Part shown: positions 35,558-45,137 of the stretch, one piece after another
Position numbering within the stretch: position 1 is the stretch's first letter
How the letters are laid out: every line of letters begins with the position of its first letter
From: Saprospiraceae bacterium
Lineage (GTDB): Bacteria > Bacteroidota > Bacteroidia > Chitinophagales > Saprospiraceae
Length of the DNA: 64,000 nucleotides
Assembly: GCA_016714025.1 (NCBI GenBank)
Contig: JADJOB010000002.1
Coordinates: forward strand, 665,501 to 729,500
Direction: 5' to 3'
The notes under the pieces: generated by a model
What the model saw: the letters and a program-made list of their open reading frames with translations, nothing else
Told to the model about the DNA's origin: nothing
Database searches by the model: none
Made by a program: the position numbers and the translations under genes

Positions 35558-36901
35558 ATGTCTACACATCGTACCGTTGCATTTCATACGCTGGGTTGTA
35601 AGTTGAATTTTTCAGAAACTTCTACTATTGGAAAGCTATTTGAACAAGCAGGTTATCAGGAGGTCGATTTTAATACACCAAGTGATTTGTATATTATCAA
35701 TACCTGTTCGGTAACGGATGAAGCGGATCGGAAATGTAGAAAGGCTGTACGCGCTGCTGTTCGACAAAATGCGGAGGCGCAGATTATAGTAATTGGGTGT
35801 TATGCACAACTCAAACCAGAGGAGATTTCTGCTATACCCGGGGTCAGCATGGTTTTGGGAGCTACAGAAAAATTTAGGATTCTGGATTATATTCACAGAA
35901 ACGATTTAGCTTCTCCGCACACAGGAATTTATCAACATTCTATTGAAGAAGTTACTCAATTTGTTCCAGGTCATTCAATTGACGATCGTACGAGAAGTTT
36001 TCTAAAAGTTCAGGACGGTTGTGATTATAAATGTAGTTTTTGTACCATTCCACTTGCAAGAGGCCGTTCCCGAAGTGGAGAAATTCCTTCCATTGTAAAA
36101 GCTGCTTCAGAATTAATAACCCATGGGATTAAAGAAATCGTTTTGACTGGTGTAAATATTGGAGATTTTGGAAATGGCACCGAGGTACTGGAAGGAATTA
36201 AACCTAAAAAACAAGCTTTGTTTATTGATTTGGTACAAGCTTTAGATGAATTGGAAGGAGATATCCGGTTTCGGATTTCATCTATTGAACCGAATCTGTG
36301 TACTTATGAATTGATAGATTTTGTTGCGGGTTCTAAACATTTTATGCCTCATTTTCACATGCCATTACAATCAGGGGATAATGAAATTTTATCTTTGATG
36401 AAAAGACGGTATAAACGTGAATTATATGAAGATCGCGTAAATTATATTAAATCTAAAATGCCACATGCTTGCATTGGTGTTGATCTCATCTGTGGCTTTC
36501 CTGGCGAAACAGAAAGACATTTCGATAACACTTACAGTTTTATTGAAAAATTGGATATAAGTTATCTCCATGTATTTACATACTCTGAAAGACCTAATAC
36601 TGCAGCATTGGAACAAATGGGTAAAGTAAGTCCTGAAGTCAGACACTTGCGATCAAAAAAATTAAGAAATTTATCGGATCAAAAAAAGTTGAACTATTAT
36701 TTAAAGTTCGAACAAAGTGAACAAGAATTATTGGTAGAAAATAAACTTGACAATGGATATATCAGTGGTTATTCAAAAAATTATTTACGCATCCATTTAA
36801 ATAAAGAACTTGCTCAAGTAAATCAATTGGTAACAGTAAAATTGGGATCTATTAAAAATGAACCACGCAGAGAGCTTAGTTTCTACGCTGAATTGGTTTA
36901 A
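35558..36901 (+). CDS. mtaB: tRNA t6A37 methylthiotransferase MtaB
   Basis: A 447-residue radical-SAM methylthiotransferase that converts N6-threonylcarbamoyladenosine at tRNA position 37 to the 2-methylthio derivative. Order: N-terminal UPF0004 domain with cluster ligands C14 (LGCKLN), C50 (NTCSVT) and C81 (IGCYAQ); radical SAM domain with C155/C159/C162 (DGCDYKCSFC); and C-terminal TRAM-like segment. The GCKLN start and NTCSVTDEADRK distinguish MtaB from MiaB and RimO. It ends tail-to-tail with the next gene, sharing 4 bp. Confidence 0.95.
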   Translation: MSTHRTVAFHTLGCKLNFSETSTIGKLFEQAGYQEVDFNTPSDLYIINTCSVTDEADRKCRKAVRAAVRQNAEAQIIVIGCYAQLKPEEISAIPGVSMVLGATEKFRILDYIHRNDLASPHTGIYQHSIEEVTQFVPGHSIDDRTRSFLKVQDGCDYKCSFCTIPLARGRSRSGEIPSIVKAASELITHGIKEIVLTGVNIGDFGNGTEVLEGIKPKKQALFIDLVQALDELEGDIRFRISSIEPNLCTYELIDFVAGSKHFMPHFHMPLQSGDNEILSLMKRRYKRELYEDRVNYIKSKMPHACIGVDLICGFPGETERHFDNTYSFIEKLDISYLHVFTYSERPNTAALEQMGKVSPEVRHLRSKKLRNLSDQKKLNYYLKFEQSEQELLVENKLDNGYISGYSKNYLRIHLNKELAQVNQLVTVKLGSIKNEPRRELSFYAELV

Positions 36902-37464
36902 AAGAAAAACCCAATGCTTACGAAAATATAGTCCGTTTTATAGTCTGTATCGTGGTATAATGCAGTAAGACCTTTTTCAAAATTGAAATCAACCACCAAA
37001 GGCCCAAAATCTACTCCTGCACCGACCAGTGCCCCAAAACTTGCATCATTTATACTGTTGTGGTCCAATCCGAGTTCGTTTTCTTCAATAAAAGCTGTAT
37101 AACTAAATTGGCCACCTCCCATAAGTCGCAGTTTAAAAGCCTCGGTATTGATCAATTTGTATCCAATTTGCAAGGGTATTTTAAGAAAATACGCTGCCGG
37201 TAAGTTGGAAAATGGATCCAACATTTCTTTAGACTGTAACTTGACTTTATGTAATTCTAAACCTGGACGTAAAAATAAATTTCGATTGCCAAAGCGACCC
37301 GAAAGGCTGGCATGCCATCCACTCATAACTTCATTAGGCTTATTTACAGCAGGATTGTCTGAAAAAGCCATGCTGACCCCTACAGAAGCTACCATTCCGG
37401 ATTGAGAATAGGACCCAAAACTTAAGAGGATAAGTATTCCAATGAATATAAATCGGTTAATCAT
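36898..37464 (-). CDS. Outer-membrane beta-barrel protein (PorT-like, small)
   Basis: An 188-residue barrel from the ATG at 37464, chosen because it opens directly into a signal peptide (FIFIGILILLSFGSYSQ); an upstream start adds 12 residues. The mature part alternates polar and apolar residues in strands such as LSGRFGNRNLFLRPGLELHKVKL and FKLRLMGGGQFSYTAF, and ends in YIFVSIGFFF. It resembles the outer-membrane beta-barrel domain 2 family, common in Bacteroidota. The function is unknown. It is divergent from lgt across about 90 bp of very AT-rich DNA. Confidence 0.78.
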   Translation of the reverse strand: MINRFIFIGILILLSFGSYSQSGMVASVGVSMAFSDNPAVNKPNEVMSGWHASLSGRFGNRNLFLRPGLELHKVKLQSKEMLDPFSNLPAAYFLKIPLQIGYKLINTEAFKLRLMGGGQFSYTAFIEENELGLDHNSINDASFGALVGAGVDFGPLVVDFNFEKGLTALYHDTDYKTDYIFVSIGFFF

Positions 37465-37557
37465 AAGGTCAAAAATTAGAAAAAGCCTACATTTATGCAT
37501 ACAAAGATAATTATTATATTTATATATTATAAATTTTTATAATTTGTAATTAACATT

Positions 37558-38715
37558 ATGTGGCCTGACTTTTCATACATTCTTCATAGCCTGATTGGAA
37601 CGCAACCCGACAATGCGTTTTCGGTTATTAAAACCTTTGGATTCTTTTTAGGAATAGCATTTATAGCAAGTGCTTCGCTACTATACTTAGAGCTAAAAAG
37701 AAAGGAAGCACAAAATCTTATCACAGGAATGGTGGAAACCGTTGTTGTGTATAAACCTATTGATTGGCAAGACATTTTAACACAGTCCTTTATCAATTTT
37801 GTAATTTTTTACAAAATTGGATATATCGTCAGCCATTTTGAACCTTTCAAGATGGATCCGGCAGCAATAATTTTTTCCACAAAAGGAAACTTTACTACTG
37901 GTCTGGTACTTTTTCTGATTACTGCTATCTATCTTTTTTATAAAATGTCTGGAGAAACAGATAAAAAAATAAAAACTGCAGAAGTATTTATACATCCACA
38001 CCAGCGGCTCACAAACATTACAATTGTTGCTGCTGTTTATGGTTTGATTGGCTCAAAATTATTTTCAGTATTAGAAAACTGGAAATCTTTTGTCAAAGAT
38101 CCGATTGGTGAATTTTTTTCTGGTAGTGGCCTTACGATTTATGGTGGTTTAATCCTTGCATTTATTATGGTTTACCGCTATGTAGCTAAGCGCGGTATTC
38201 GTCCAATTCATATGATGGATGCGGTTGCGCCTTCATTAATGATCGGTTACTGTATTGGAAGAATGGGTTGTCATTTTTCTGGAGATGGCGATTGGGGAAT
38301 TATAAATGAATTGAGCAAACCGAATTGGTTTATTTTTCCAGATTCCTGGTGGGCTAATTCTTATGCACACAATGTGTTGAATGAAGGTGTTGCTATACCA
38401 ACCTGCCAATGGCGTTATTGCAGCGAGTTATACCCAAAAGTATTTCCAACACCTTTATATGAAATTATTCTTGCAGGAATAATTACTATAATTTTATGGC
38501 TCTTACGTACCAAGCTGCATCGTGCCGGCCTGTTGTTTTTTGTATACTGCTTTCTAAATGGTTTTGAACGATTTTTTATAGAATTTATCCGGGTGAATCC
38601 GCGTTATTCTATTATTGGTTTTGATCTTTCTATGGCACAATTTATTGCGCTTGGGCTTATGCTAACGGGTATTGGAGGATTTATCTTTTACTGGAAAAAG
38701 AATATCCCTGCGTGA
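37558..38715 (+). CDS. lgt: Prolipoprotein diacylglyceryl transferase
   Basis: A 385-residue inner-membrane enzyme that transfers diacylglycerol from phosphatidylglycerol to the lipobox cysteine of preprolipoproteins, the first step of lipoprotein maturation. The Lgt signature region appears as IGYCIGRMGCHFSGDGDWG, with GLTIYGGLI before it and ERFFIEFIRVNPRY near the end. It is longer than E. coli Lgt (291), with an insertion between helices 2 and 4. It starts the lgt-mutY-ssb-gldE-gldD series and serves the many lipoproteins seen here, GldD included. Confidence 0.95.
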   Translation: MWPDFSYILHSLIGTQPDNAFSVIKTFGFFLGIAFIASASLLYLELKRKEAQNLITGMVETVVVYKPIDWQDILTQSFINFVIFYKIGYIVSHFEPFKMDPAAIIFSTKGNFTTGLVLFLITAIYLFYKMSGETDKKIKTAEVFIHPHQRLTNITIVAAVYGLIGSKLFSVLENWKSFVKDPIGEFFSGSGLTIYGGLILAFIMVYRYVAKRGIRPIHMMDAVAPSLMIGYCIGRMGCHFSGDGDWGIINELSKPNWFIFPDSWWANSYAHNVLNEGVAIPTCQWRYCSELYPKVFPTPLYEIILAGIITIILWLLRTKLHRAGLLFFVYCFLNGFERFFIEFIRVNPRYSIIGFDLSMAQFIALGLMLTGIGGFIFYWKKNIPA

Positions 38716-38718
38716 TAC

Positions 38719-39786
38719 ATGATTAAATCCGGATCCTTTGCAAAAATATTAATCAAATGGTCTACTGAAAATCCAAGAAATTATCCCTGGATCGGTGAAC
38801 GAGATCCGTACAAAATCTGGATATCAGAAATTATATTACAGCAAACCCGATCAGAACAGGCAAAACCATTTTATGAAAATTTCATTTTGCACTTTCCAAC
38901 ATTGCAAGACTTAGCAAAATCTTCAGAAGATGAAGTTTTAAATCATTGGAAAGGACTTGGATATTATTCTCGAGCACGAAATTTATACCACACTGCACAA
39001 ATTATTCAAACACATCATCAGGGACTGTTTCCTAAAGAATACCAGGAGATTCTGAAACTTAAAGGAATTGGAATGTATACTGCCGCAGCGATCTGTAGTT
39101 TTGCTTACAATCAAGCCTATGCGGTAGTAGATGGAAATGTGATTCGATTACTCTCCAGGGTATTTGGAATCAATAAATCTGCTGTCGATGCTTCTGGTAA
39201 AAAATACTTTCAAAATTTAGCTCAAAGCCTGATTGATTCTAAGAATCCTGCTTCATATAATCAGGCTATTATGAACTTTGGTGCAATGGTTTGTATTCCA
39301 CAGAAACCGCTGTGTCAAAATTGTCCGTTTCATAAAAGTTGCGTAGCATACATGCAAGATGCGATTTCAAAGTATCCCTATAAAGAGAAAAAAATTACAA
39401 TAAAAGAACGTTATCTACATTTCTTTCTGTTTAAGAATAAACAAGGCAAAATACCAATCCGAAAACGTACTGCAACAGACATTTGGAAACATCTTTATGA
39501 ATTTCCAATGATAGAAACAAATCAAGAGCATCATTTTAAAAAAGCGGATGTTCAACTCATTCAGAAGCTCGGACTCATAATTCAACCTGATTTTAAATTG
39601 ATCAATTTAGGTCAAAAAAAGCACAAACTGAGTCACCAGGACCTTAAAATAAACTATTACCTGCTTCAAAATGTAGACTTTAATCCCAAAATAAAGCCCT
39701 TGTTTTCCTTTGTTAAACCAGAAAACTTGGTGAATTTTGCATTTCCAAAAGCTACCGATCCATTATTCGCCTATATTAAGCCTTGA
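38719..39786 (+). CDS. mutY: A/G-specific adenine DNA glycosylase
   Basis: A 355-residue base-excision repair enzyme removing adenine mispaired with 8-oxoguanine. Catalytic E37 (WISEIILQQT) and D138 (VVDGNVIRLLSR) fall at the E. coli MutY numbers. The helix-hairpin-helix is LKGIGMYTAAAI, and the 4Fe-4S loop is C192-x6-C199-x2-C202-x5-C208. The C-terminal domain (about 225-355) resembles the NUDIX-like 8-oxoG recognition part. It follows lgt by 3 bp and precedes ssb by 3 bp, so cotranscription is very likely. Confidence 0.96.
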   Translation: MIKSGSFAKILIKWSTENPRNYPWIGERDPYKIWISEIILQQTRSEQAKPFYENFILHFPTLQDLAKSSEDEVLNHWKGLGYYSRARNLYHTAQIIQTHHQGLFPKEYQEILKLKGIGMYTAAAICSFAYNQAYAVVDGNVIRLLSRVFGINKSAVDASGKKYFQNLAQSLIDSKNPASYNQAIMNFGAMVCIPQKPLCQNCPFHKSCVAYMQDAISKYPYKEKKITIKERYLHFFLFKNKQGKIPIRKRTATDIWKHLYEFPMIETNQEHHFKKADVQLIQKLGLIIQPDFKLINLGQKKHKLSHQDLKINYYLLQNVDFNPKIKPLFSFVKPENLVNFAFPKATDPLFAYIKP

Positions 39787-39789
39787 ATC

Positions 39790-40221
39790 ATGTTAAACAA
39801 AGTTACTTTAATTGGAAATTTAGGAAAAGACCCTGAAATACGCGCCTTAGAAAACGGGGTGAATCGTGCAAATTTTACTTTGGCTACAAACGAAAATTAT
39901 AAAGACCGTAACGGAAACTGGCAAAAAAGTACTGAATGGCATGAAATCATCATGTGGCGCTCAATGGCTGAACGGGCTAAAATTCTGAAAAAAGGAATGC
40001 TCGTATATGTAGAAGGAAAATTAACCCATAGAAAATGGGTTGACAAAGAAGGCAGAGATCACTACACAACTGAGATCACTGCTGATGTTTTAAAAATTCT
40101 TGAAAAAAGAGACCATTCCGCAAACACACACACTAACCCAACCACCAACACTGAAGAAAAAAAATATGACTCCACTACAACCAACCATCTTGACAGTGAA
40201 GAAGATGATTTACCTTTTTAA
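39790..40221 (+). CDS. ssb: Single-stranded DNA-binding protein
   Basis: A 143-residue SSB. The OB fold begins MLNKVTLIGNLGKDPEIR and includes NENYKDRNGNWQKSTEWHEIIMW and the basic strand KGMLVYVEGKLTHRKW. A Thr/Asn-rich linker (about 115-134) leads to the acidic protein-interaction tip EEDDLPF. Lengths and motifs are normal. It sits between mutY and gldE, an order common in Bacteroidota. Confidence 0.96.
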   Translation: MLNKVTLIGNLGKDPEIRALENGVNRANFTLATNENYKDRNGNWQKSTEWHEIIMWRSMAERAKILKKGMLVYVEGKLTHRKWVDKEGRDHYTTEITADVLKILEKRDHSANTHTNPTTNTEEKKYDSTTTNHLDSEEDDLPF

Positions 40222-40237
40222 TTAAAAGGTTCAATTC

Positions 40238-41641
40238 GTGGAAGCTGACCCTTACTATTCGACCCCATTTGCTTTTGTAATAAGCCTTTTACTTTTCATT
40301 CCCATTGGAGAGTTAAGCTATCTCTTTACGCTGGTTATCTTATTGCTTTGTTCAGGAATATTTTCTGGAACAGAGATCGCTATGTTTTCATTGCGAAATG
40401 AAGATATGGATGAAATTGAGGAAATAAATACACCAGCTTCAAAAGCATTAATCTATTTAAAGCATCACACCAAGAAACTATTGGCCCTTATTTTAATCTG
40501 CAACACTTTTGTAAATATTGGGATTGCTTTAGTTTTAGAGCGATTACTTGCTATTTGGTTGCCGATATCCAAATGTACCATCTGGGCGCAGAATGCAATT
40601 AGTGTTTTCAATTTGCAATCTTCCAATCCTGATGAACTTGGAAGCATCATCTACTTTAGCATTGCCGTAGTTGGCTCAACCACCTTGATCTTGTTTTTTG
40701 GCGAAGTCATGCCTAAAATATATGGAAGGCTTAATCCTATAAGTCTTTCTTTATTATTGGCACTACCCATGCGAACGCTGGATATAATTTTTTCACCAAT
40801 AACGCGTGTAATGGTTGGTATGACAAATCGCGTTGAAAAAAAATTATTGGAAAAAAAGGTTGGTTTGCAAACAACCAGCAAAGAAGATTTGGATACAGCT
40901 ATCGATTTAGCAGTAAGTCAGGATATAAACTCCGAAAAGCAAGTTGATATACTAAAAGGGATTATTAAGTTTAATGATGTCTCTACTAAACAAATTATGA
41001 CACCCCGTACACAAGTGTATGGATTAGACTTTAATTCAAACTATGCCTCGGTTCTGAAAATAGTCCGCGATTGCGGATTTTCCAGACTCCCGGTTTACAA
41101 TGAAGATTTTGATCAAATTACTGGAATTATATATGCTAAAGATCTTATCGGCCATCTAAACGAATCCGATGATTTTGAATGGCAAAGCTTGATCCGTACC
41201 AACACTTTGTATGTACCAGAGTCTCGAAAAATTAATGATACCTTAAACGACTTCCGTGAAAAACACGTTCACATGGGTTTTGTGGTTGACGAATATGGTG
41301 GCACAAATGGTATCGTTACCCTGGAAGACATTATGGAAGAAATCGTAGGTGAAATTAAAGATGAATTTGATGAACAGCACGAACTCAATTTTGTAAAAAT
41401 AGATCCAAACACCTATTTGTTTGACGGGAAAACCTTGATCAATGACATGTGTCGCGTTATTGGCATCGATATTTATCGATTTGAGGAAGCTCGGGGTAAT
41501 TCAGATTCAATTGCCGGATTGCTATTAGAGCAATCGGGAGAAATGCCACGAAAAGATCAAGAAATCGAAATAGAAAATATTAAATTTAAAGTAACTGCTG
41601 TAAGTAAAAGACGCATCGAACAAATTAAAGTAAGTCTATAA
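40238..41641 (+). CDS. gldE: Gliding-motility-associated protein GldE (CNNM/CorC-like)
   Basis: A 467-residue inner-membrane protein beginning at GTG (40238). The N-terminal CNNM domain has about four helices with SGIFSGTEIAMFSL; then a CBS pair (KQIMTPRTQVYGLDF and the FSRLPVYNEDFDQITGIIYAKDLIGHL region, and HMGFVVDEYGGTNGIVTLEDIMEEIVGEI), and a C-terminal CorC/HlyC transporter-associated domain. In Flavobacterium GldE supports gliding and partly compensates for GldD-linked defects. The ssb-gldE-gldD order and GldD next door justify the symbol over a generic hemolysin name. Confidence 0.9.
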   Translation: MEADPYYSTPFAFVISLLLFIPIGELSYLFTLVILLLCSGIFSGTEIAMFSLRNEDMDEIEEINTPASKALIYLKHHTKKLLALILICNTFVNIGIALVLERLLAIWLPISKCTIWAQNAISVFNLQSSNPDELGSIIYFSIAVVGSTTLILFFGEVMPKIYGRLNPISLSLLLALPMRTLDIIFSPITRVMVGMTNRVEKKLLEKKVGLQTTSKEDLDTAIDLAVSQDINSEKQVDILKGIIKFNDVSTKQIMTPRTQVYGLDFNSNYASVLKIVRDCGFSRLPVYNEDFDQITGIIYAKDLIGHLNESDDFEWQSLIRTNTLYVPESRKINDTLNDFREKHVHMGFVVDEYGGTNGIVTLEDIMEEIVGEIKDEFDEQHELNFVKIDPNTYLFDGKTLINDMCRVIGIDIYRFEEARGNSDSIAGLLLEQSGEMPRKDQEIEIENIKFKVTAVSKRRIEQIKVSL

Positions 41642-41679
41642 ATACAGTATTTTAAATAGCTCGATACATAAGCCATTAC

Positions 41680-42282
41680 ATGAATCACAAAATTTTACTT
41701 TACTTTTTTTATTTAGCGAATTTCATGGCTTTAAGTAGCTGTAAAGAATCCGTTTTTACTCCCAAGCCACGGATGTATCCAAAAATATCTTTTCCTGAAT
41801 TTACACTGGTTAACTATGAAACTCCTTTTTGCCCATTTACATTTCAATACGCATCTTATATTAAACCAATAAAGGATACATCCTTCTTTGGTGAAAAGCC
41901 ATTAAACGATTGCTGGCTCAATTTACAAATGGAAATTTTTAATGGAACCATTTTCTGTTCATACCTTCCAATCAACAAATCAGATGAATTAACAAAATAC
42001 ATAAAGGATTCCTATAAGCTCGCGCGTGAGCATCAAGTAAAAGCCAACTTTATTGATGAAATTCCAATTCACAAATCAAAACAGGTGAATGGAATGCTTT
42101 ATAATTTGGAAGGGCCTACTGCTTCTTCTTTTCAATTCTATCTTACGGATTCAACCAAGCACTTCTTGCGTGCATCACTGTATTTTAATGCACAAACCAG
42201 GCAAGATTCTCTGCAACCAATCATCGAGTTTGTAAAAAAAGACCTAATGACTATTATAAATTCCTTTGAGTGGCGTTATTGA
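41680..42282 (+). CDS. gldD: Gliding motility lipoprotein GldD
   Basis: A 200-residue lipoprotein with lipobox LSSCK (cysteine near residue 21). Family-typical segments are PKPRMYPKISFPE, CPFTFQYASYI, CWLNLQMEIFNGTIFCSYLPI and the C-terminal FYLTDSTKHFLRASLYFNAQTRQDSLQPIIEFVKKDL. GldD is needed for gliding and normal T9SS function in Flavobacterium johnsoniae. It lies 38 bp after gldE. Its stop codon overlaps the end of the convergent anti-sigma/barrel gene by 7 bp. Confidence 0.93.
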   Translation: MNHKILLYFFYLANFMALSSCKESVFTPKPRMYPKISFPEFTLVNYETPFCPFTFQYASYIKPIKDTSFFGEKPLNDCWLNLQMEIFNGTIFCSYLPINKSDELTKYIKDSYKLAREHQVKANFIDEIPIHKSKQVNGMLYNLEGPTASSFQFYLTDSTKHFLRASLYFNAQTRQDSLQPIIEFVKKDLMTIINSFEWRY

Positions 42283-43700
42283 ATTCTATAACTCAATCCA
42301 ATATTCAATCCAATGAAAACATATTTTTGACTGATTGGGTTTTCAGTATTTGATAATGAATGCAAATAATATCTCATGGATGGTTCTAACAATAATAGAA
42401 TCCGCTCATTGTACTTATAATTTAAACCAACACTGGTTATTAAACTAAACCCTGCATTTTTTCTAAAGAAGGAAACACCCGCTTCTTCTCCATTTTTGAG
42501 GTCATATACATTTTTAATATCTTCCTTGTAAATTTTACCGCTTTGGCTTGACCAAAGATTTAAACCTATTCCACCATTAAGAGAAAGAATAAAGTCTTTC
42601 AGGTCTTTTTCAAAACCAATCGTAATTGGTAAATCCAGGTAATTGTATTGATTGTAAATTTTATCAAGAATTACTTTCTCTTCAACCTGGGTACTTACTA
42701 CATTTCCATCTTTGTCCTTTATTTCTTTGGTAATTTTTTGACGTTCTTTAACAAAATCGAAACGTTCCTTATTTTTAGCATAAGCTATTCCGCCCCGGAA
42801 AGTCAATCCATTGGCTGCTACAAAAGATCCGCGTACTCCAATGCTATAAGACATGATTGGTTTTTCTGAGTTCGATCGCTCAATAGCATATTTAACTAAA
42901 GCAGGGTCATTTGTACTTAAAGTACGGTTTGCCAATTCAGGTGAAAAGTAAACATCCATAAAAAAGTGTGGTTTCCTGCTTTTATAAACATTACATCCAT
43001 CCAGCACACTGGACGCTTTGCTATCTGTATTTGGAATTAAAGATTCTTCACTACTTTTTTTATAATCCTGTAAAATTGGATCAGAATAAACAGCACTATT
43101 AGGTCCCGAAACTAGCGTTTCTAAAAAGACTGGATCTGTTGATGCGGTTAAATTTTGCGCAGTATAGGCTGATTCTGTTTGCGTGTTGACATTGGTGGAT
43201 TTTGACTCTGATTCACTTGACAAACCTGAAGGCGTTTCATGATTCGTTAATTTATTCTGTTCAACACGTCCGGAATGATTTTCTGAAATGAAATTGCTTG
43301 TAGAAATGCTTTTTGTTTGACCTGCTATCTTTGTATTGATCTGTTTCCTTTCATTAAGATTTAAATCTTTAATCTCTAGAGAAGCTTTATTTGTGTTTGT
43401 AGAAAGCGCAAGAGAAGAATAATCAACTGCTTCAGGAATCATTGGAAGATCCTTGTTACGTTGCTGTTCTTGTTTTTGGAATTTCAACCACTTTGTAACG
43501 ATATATGTTCCGGCTCCAATAACCATAAAAACAATGAGAGTAGACAATAAGATCGTCCACCAGCTGCCCAATAAATGAGGTCTGCGTTTATCTTCATCGA
43601 GTTTTTTGGCTATAGTTTCCCAAACGTGCGGATTCACCTGCATTTCAAAATTTTGAAGTTTCTTTTGAAATAGTTTATCCATCCAGCCCGAATTTATCAT
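42276..43700 (-). CDS. Sigma-linked protein with N-terminal transmembrane helix and C-terminal outer-membrane-type barrel
   Basis: A 474-residue protein. The N-terminus (about 1-45) is a soluble charged helix (FQKKLQNFEMQVNPHVWETIAKKLDED) like the cytoplasmic part of Bacteroidota anti-sigma factors. One membrane helix (WWTILLSTLIVFMVIGAGTYIV) follows, then a long Ser/Thr/Asn-rich linker (about 75-240), and a barrel-like domain (about 245-474; PHFFMDVYFSPELANRTL ... YVFIGLNIGLSYRIQ). Its start overlaps the sigma stop codon as ATGA, so the two are translationally coupled. An anti-sigma factor that reaches toward the outer membrane is a likely but unproven role. Confidence 0.7.
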   Translation of the reverse strand: MINSGWMDKLFQKKLQNFEMQVNPHVWETIAKKLDEDKRRPHLLGSWWTILLSTLIVFMVIGAGTYIVTKWLKFQKQEQQRNKDLPMIPEAVDYSSLALSTNTNKASLEIKDLNLNERKQINTKIAGQTKSISTSNFISENHSGRVEQNKLTNHETPSGLSSESESKSTNVNTQTESAYTAQNLTASTDPVFLETLVSGPNSAVYSDPILQDYKKSSEESLIPNTDSKASSVLDGCNVYKSRKPHFFMDVYFSPELANRTLSTNDPALVKYAIERSNSEKPIMSYSIGVRGSFVAANGLTFRGGIAYAKNKERFDFVKERQKITKEIKDKDGNVVSTQVEEKVILDKIYNQYNYLDLPITIGFEKDLKDFILSLNGGIGLNLWSSQSGKIYKEDIKNVYDLKNGEEAGVSFFRKNAGFSLITSVGLNYKYNERILLLLEPSMRYYLHSLSNTENPISQKYVFIGLNIGLSYRIQ

Positions 43701-44233
43701 ATAGTAGTTTTTTGAAGCTTTAATAATTTATCTTGTAATACTTTCCTTGCCTTAACTAATTGAGATCTTGAAGTGCTTTCCTCAATTTTTAAGCTTTCGC
43801 TTATTTCTTTATGAGAATAACCTTCTATAGCATATAGATTAAAGACCATCCGATATCCATCCGGTAATTCATTAATCAGCCCGAGTAATTCCCGTTCACT
43901 CATGCTATCAATTGCTTCAGGATCTTCAAACGTTTCCGGAAGCTCATCACCCACGGAGTATTCATTTTGAAAACTCTTCCGATGACAATTTTTTATAGCA
44001 TTATTGATCATGATTCTCCGGATCCATTGCTCGAATGGACCTTCAAATTTATATTGTTCCAGGTTGGTAAATACTTTTATAAAGCCATCCTGTAAGAGGT
44101 CTTCCGCTTCCATCAAATGTCTTGAATAGCGGCTACAGACCGCCAACATTTTCCCTGAATAGCGATCAAACAATGCCTTCTGACTGATGCGATCTCCCTT
44201 TAGGCAACCTTGTATGATCTGTTCTATTTCCAC
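43697..44233 (-). CDS. RNA polymerase ECF-type sigma-70 factor
   Basis: A 178-residue ECF sigma factor. Region 2: HLMEAEDLLQDGFIKVFTNLEQYKFEGPFEQWIRRIMINNAIKNCHRK (residues about 40-90). Region 4: INELPDGYRMVFNLYAIEGYSHKEISESLKIEESTSRSQLVKARKVLQDKL (about 120-172). The region 4 motif TSRSQL replaces the more common TVRSRL and is typical of the Bacteroidota type whose partner is a membrane protein with a C-terminal barrel. It overlaps the downstream gene by 4 bp. Confidence 0.94.
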   Translation of the reverse strand: MEIEQIIQGCLKGDRISQKALFDRYSGKMLAVCSRYSRHLMEAEDLLQDGFIKVFTNLEQYKFEGPFEQWIRRIMINNAIKNCHRKSFQNEYSVGDELPETFEDPEAIDSMSERELLGLINELPDGYRMVFNLYAIEGYSHKEISESLKIEESTSRSQLVKARKVLQDKLLKLQKTTI

Positions 44234-44309
44234 GAGACCACTAGCTTTATGTTAAGACGCTCTTTCTATTCAAAACGCTGCTTTAAAAGTATTTAATCCT
44301 AATAATCAA

Positions 44310-45077
44310 TTAGTTAGCGCTTTCCTTACTAAGAAATTCCTCCAAAATACGGTTAAATTCAACTGGTTTTTCCATCATGGGAGCATGTCCGCAGGAATCA
44401 AGGAAAAATAAGCTGGAATTCGGAATCAACTCCTTAAACTTCTCAGCTACAAATGGCGGTGTAACTCCATCGTTTTTACCCCAAATCAATAAAGTGGGGG
44501 CATGAATATTTTGCAGCTTATCCCCTAAGTTGTGCCGAATCGCTGATTTGGCAGTGGCTATTACCCGAATTGCTTTGCCGCGATCATTTACTATATCATA
44601 TACTTCATCCACCAACTCTTTAGTTGCCACCCTTGGATCAAAAAACGTCTCCTCGGTCTTATTCTTAATATATTCGTAATCTCCACGTTTAGGGAAACTG
44701 CTTCCCATTCCACTTTCAAACAAACCAGAACTTCCGGTTAAAGTGATTGTATTGATCCTTTCGGAATCGGCAAGGGCATATAATAAGGCAATATGACCCC
44801 CTAAACTGTTTCCAACCAGGTTGAGCTTTTCAAACTTTTTAAATTTGACAAAATCCAATACATGCTCAACCAATCCATTTAAAGATGCTTTAAAAATAGG
44901 AAGTTCGTAAATCGGTAAAATGGGAATAATTACATTATATCTGTCCTTAAAATGATTGAGAATCCCTTCAAAATTACTTAAAGCACCAAAAAGACCATGC
45001 AAAAGCATGAGATTAGGACCTGAAGTGTTTGTCTCTATATATTTAAATTTATCCTCTTCTATTAATTTAAATTCCAT
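44310..45077 (-). CDS. Alpha/beta hydrolase
   Basis: A 255-residue hydrolase from ATG 45077 (MEFKLIEED); a longer frame to 45116 adds a poorly conserved 13 residues. The oxyanion region is LLHGLFGALSN, the nucleophile elbow GNSLGG (S91), the acid in IWGKNDGVTPP and the catalytic histidine in SCGHAPMMEKP. The fold resembles the MhpC/esterase group; the substrate is unknown. It is between the ECF sigma gene (76 bp) and the heme A synthase gene, all on the minus strand. Confidence 0.88.
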   Translation of the reverse strand: MEFKLIEEDKFKYIETNTSGPNLMLLHGLFGALSNFEGILNHFKDRYNVIIPILPIYELPIFKASLNGLVEHVLDFVKFKKFEKLNLVGNSLGGHIALLYALADSERINTITLTGSSGLFESGMGSSFPKRGDYEYIKNKTEETFFDPRVATKELVDEVYDIVNDRGKAIRVIATAKSAIRHNLGDKLQNIHAPTLLIWGKNDGVTPPFVAEKFKELIPNSSLFFLDSCGHAPMMEKPVEFNRILEEFLSKESAN

Positions 45078-45137
45078 ATAATGCTTAAGGTTCCGACAAA
45101 AATAATCTAATTCCAATAATAATGAAATGCAATTTAT

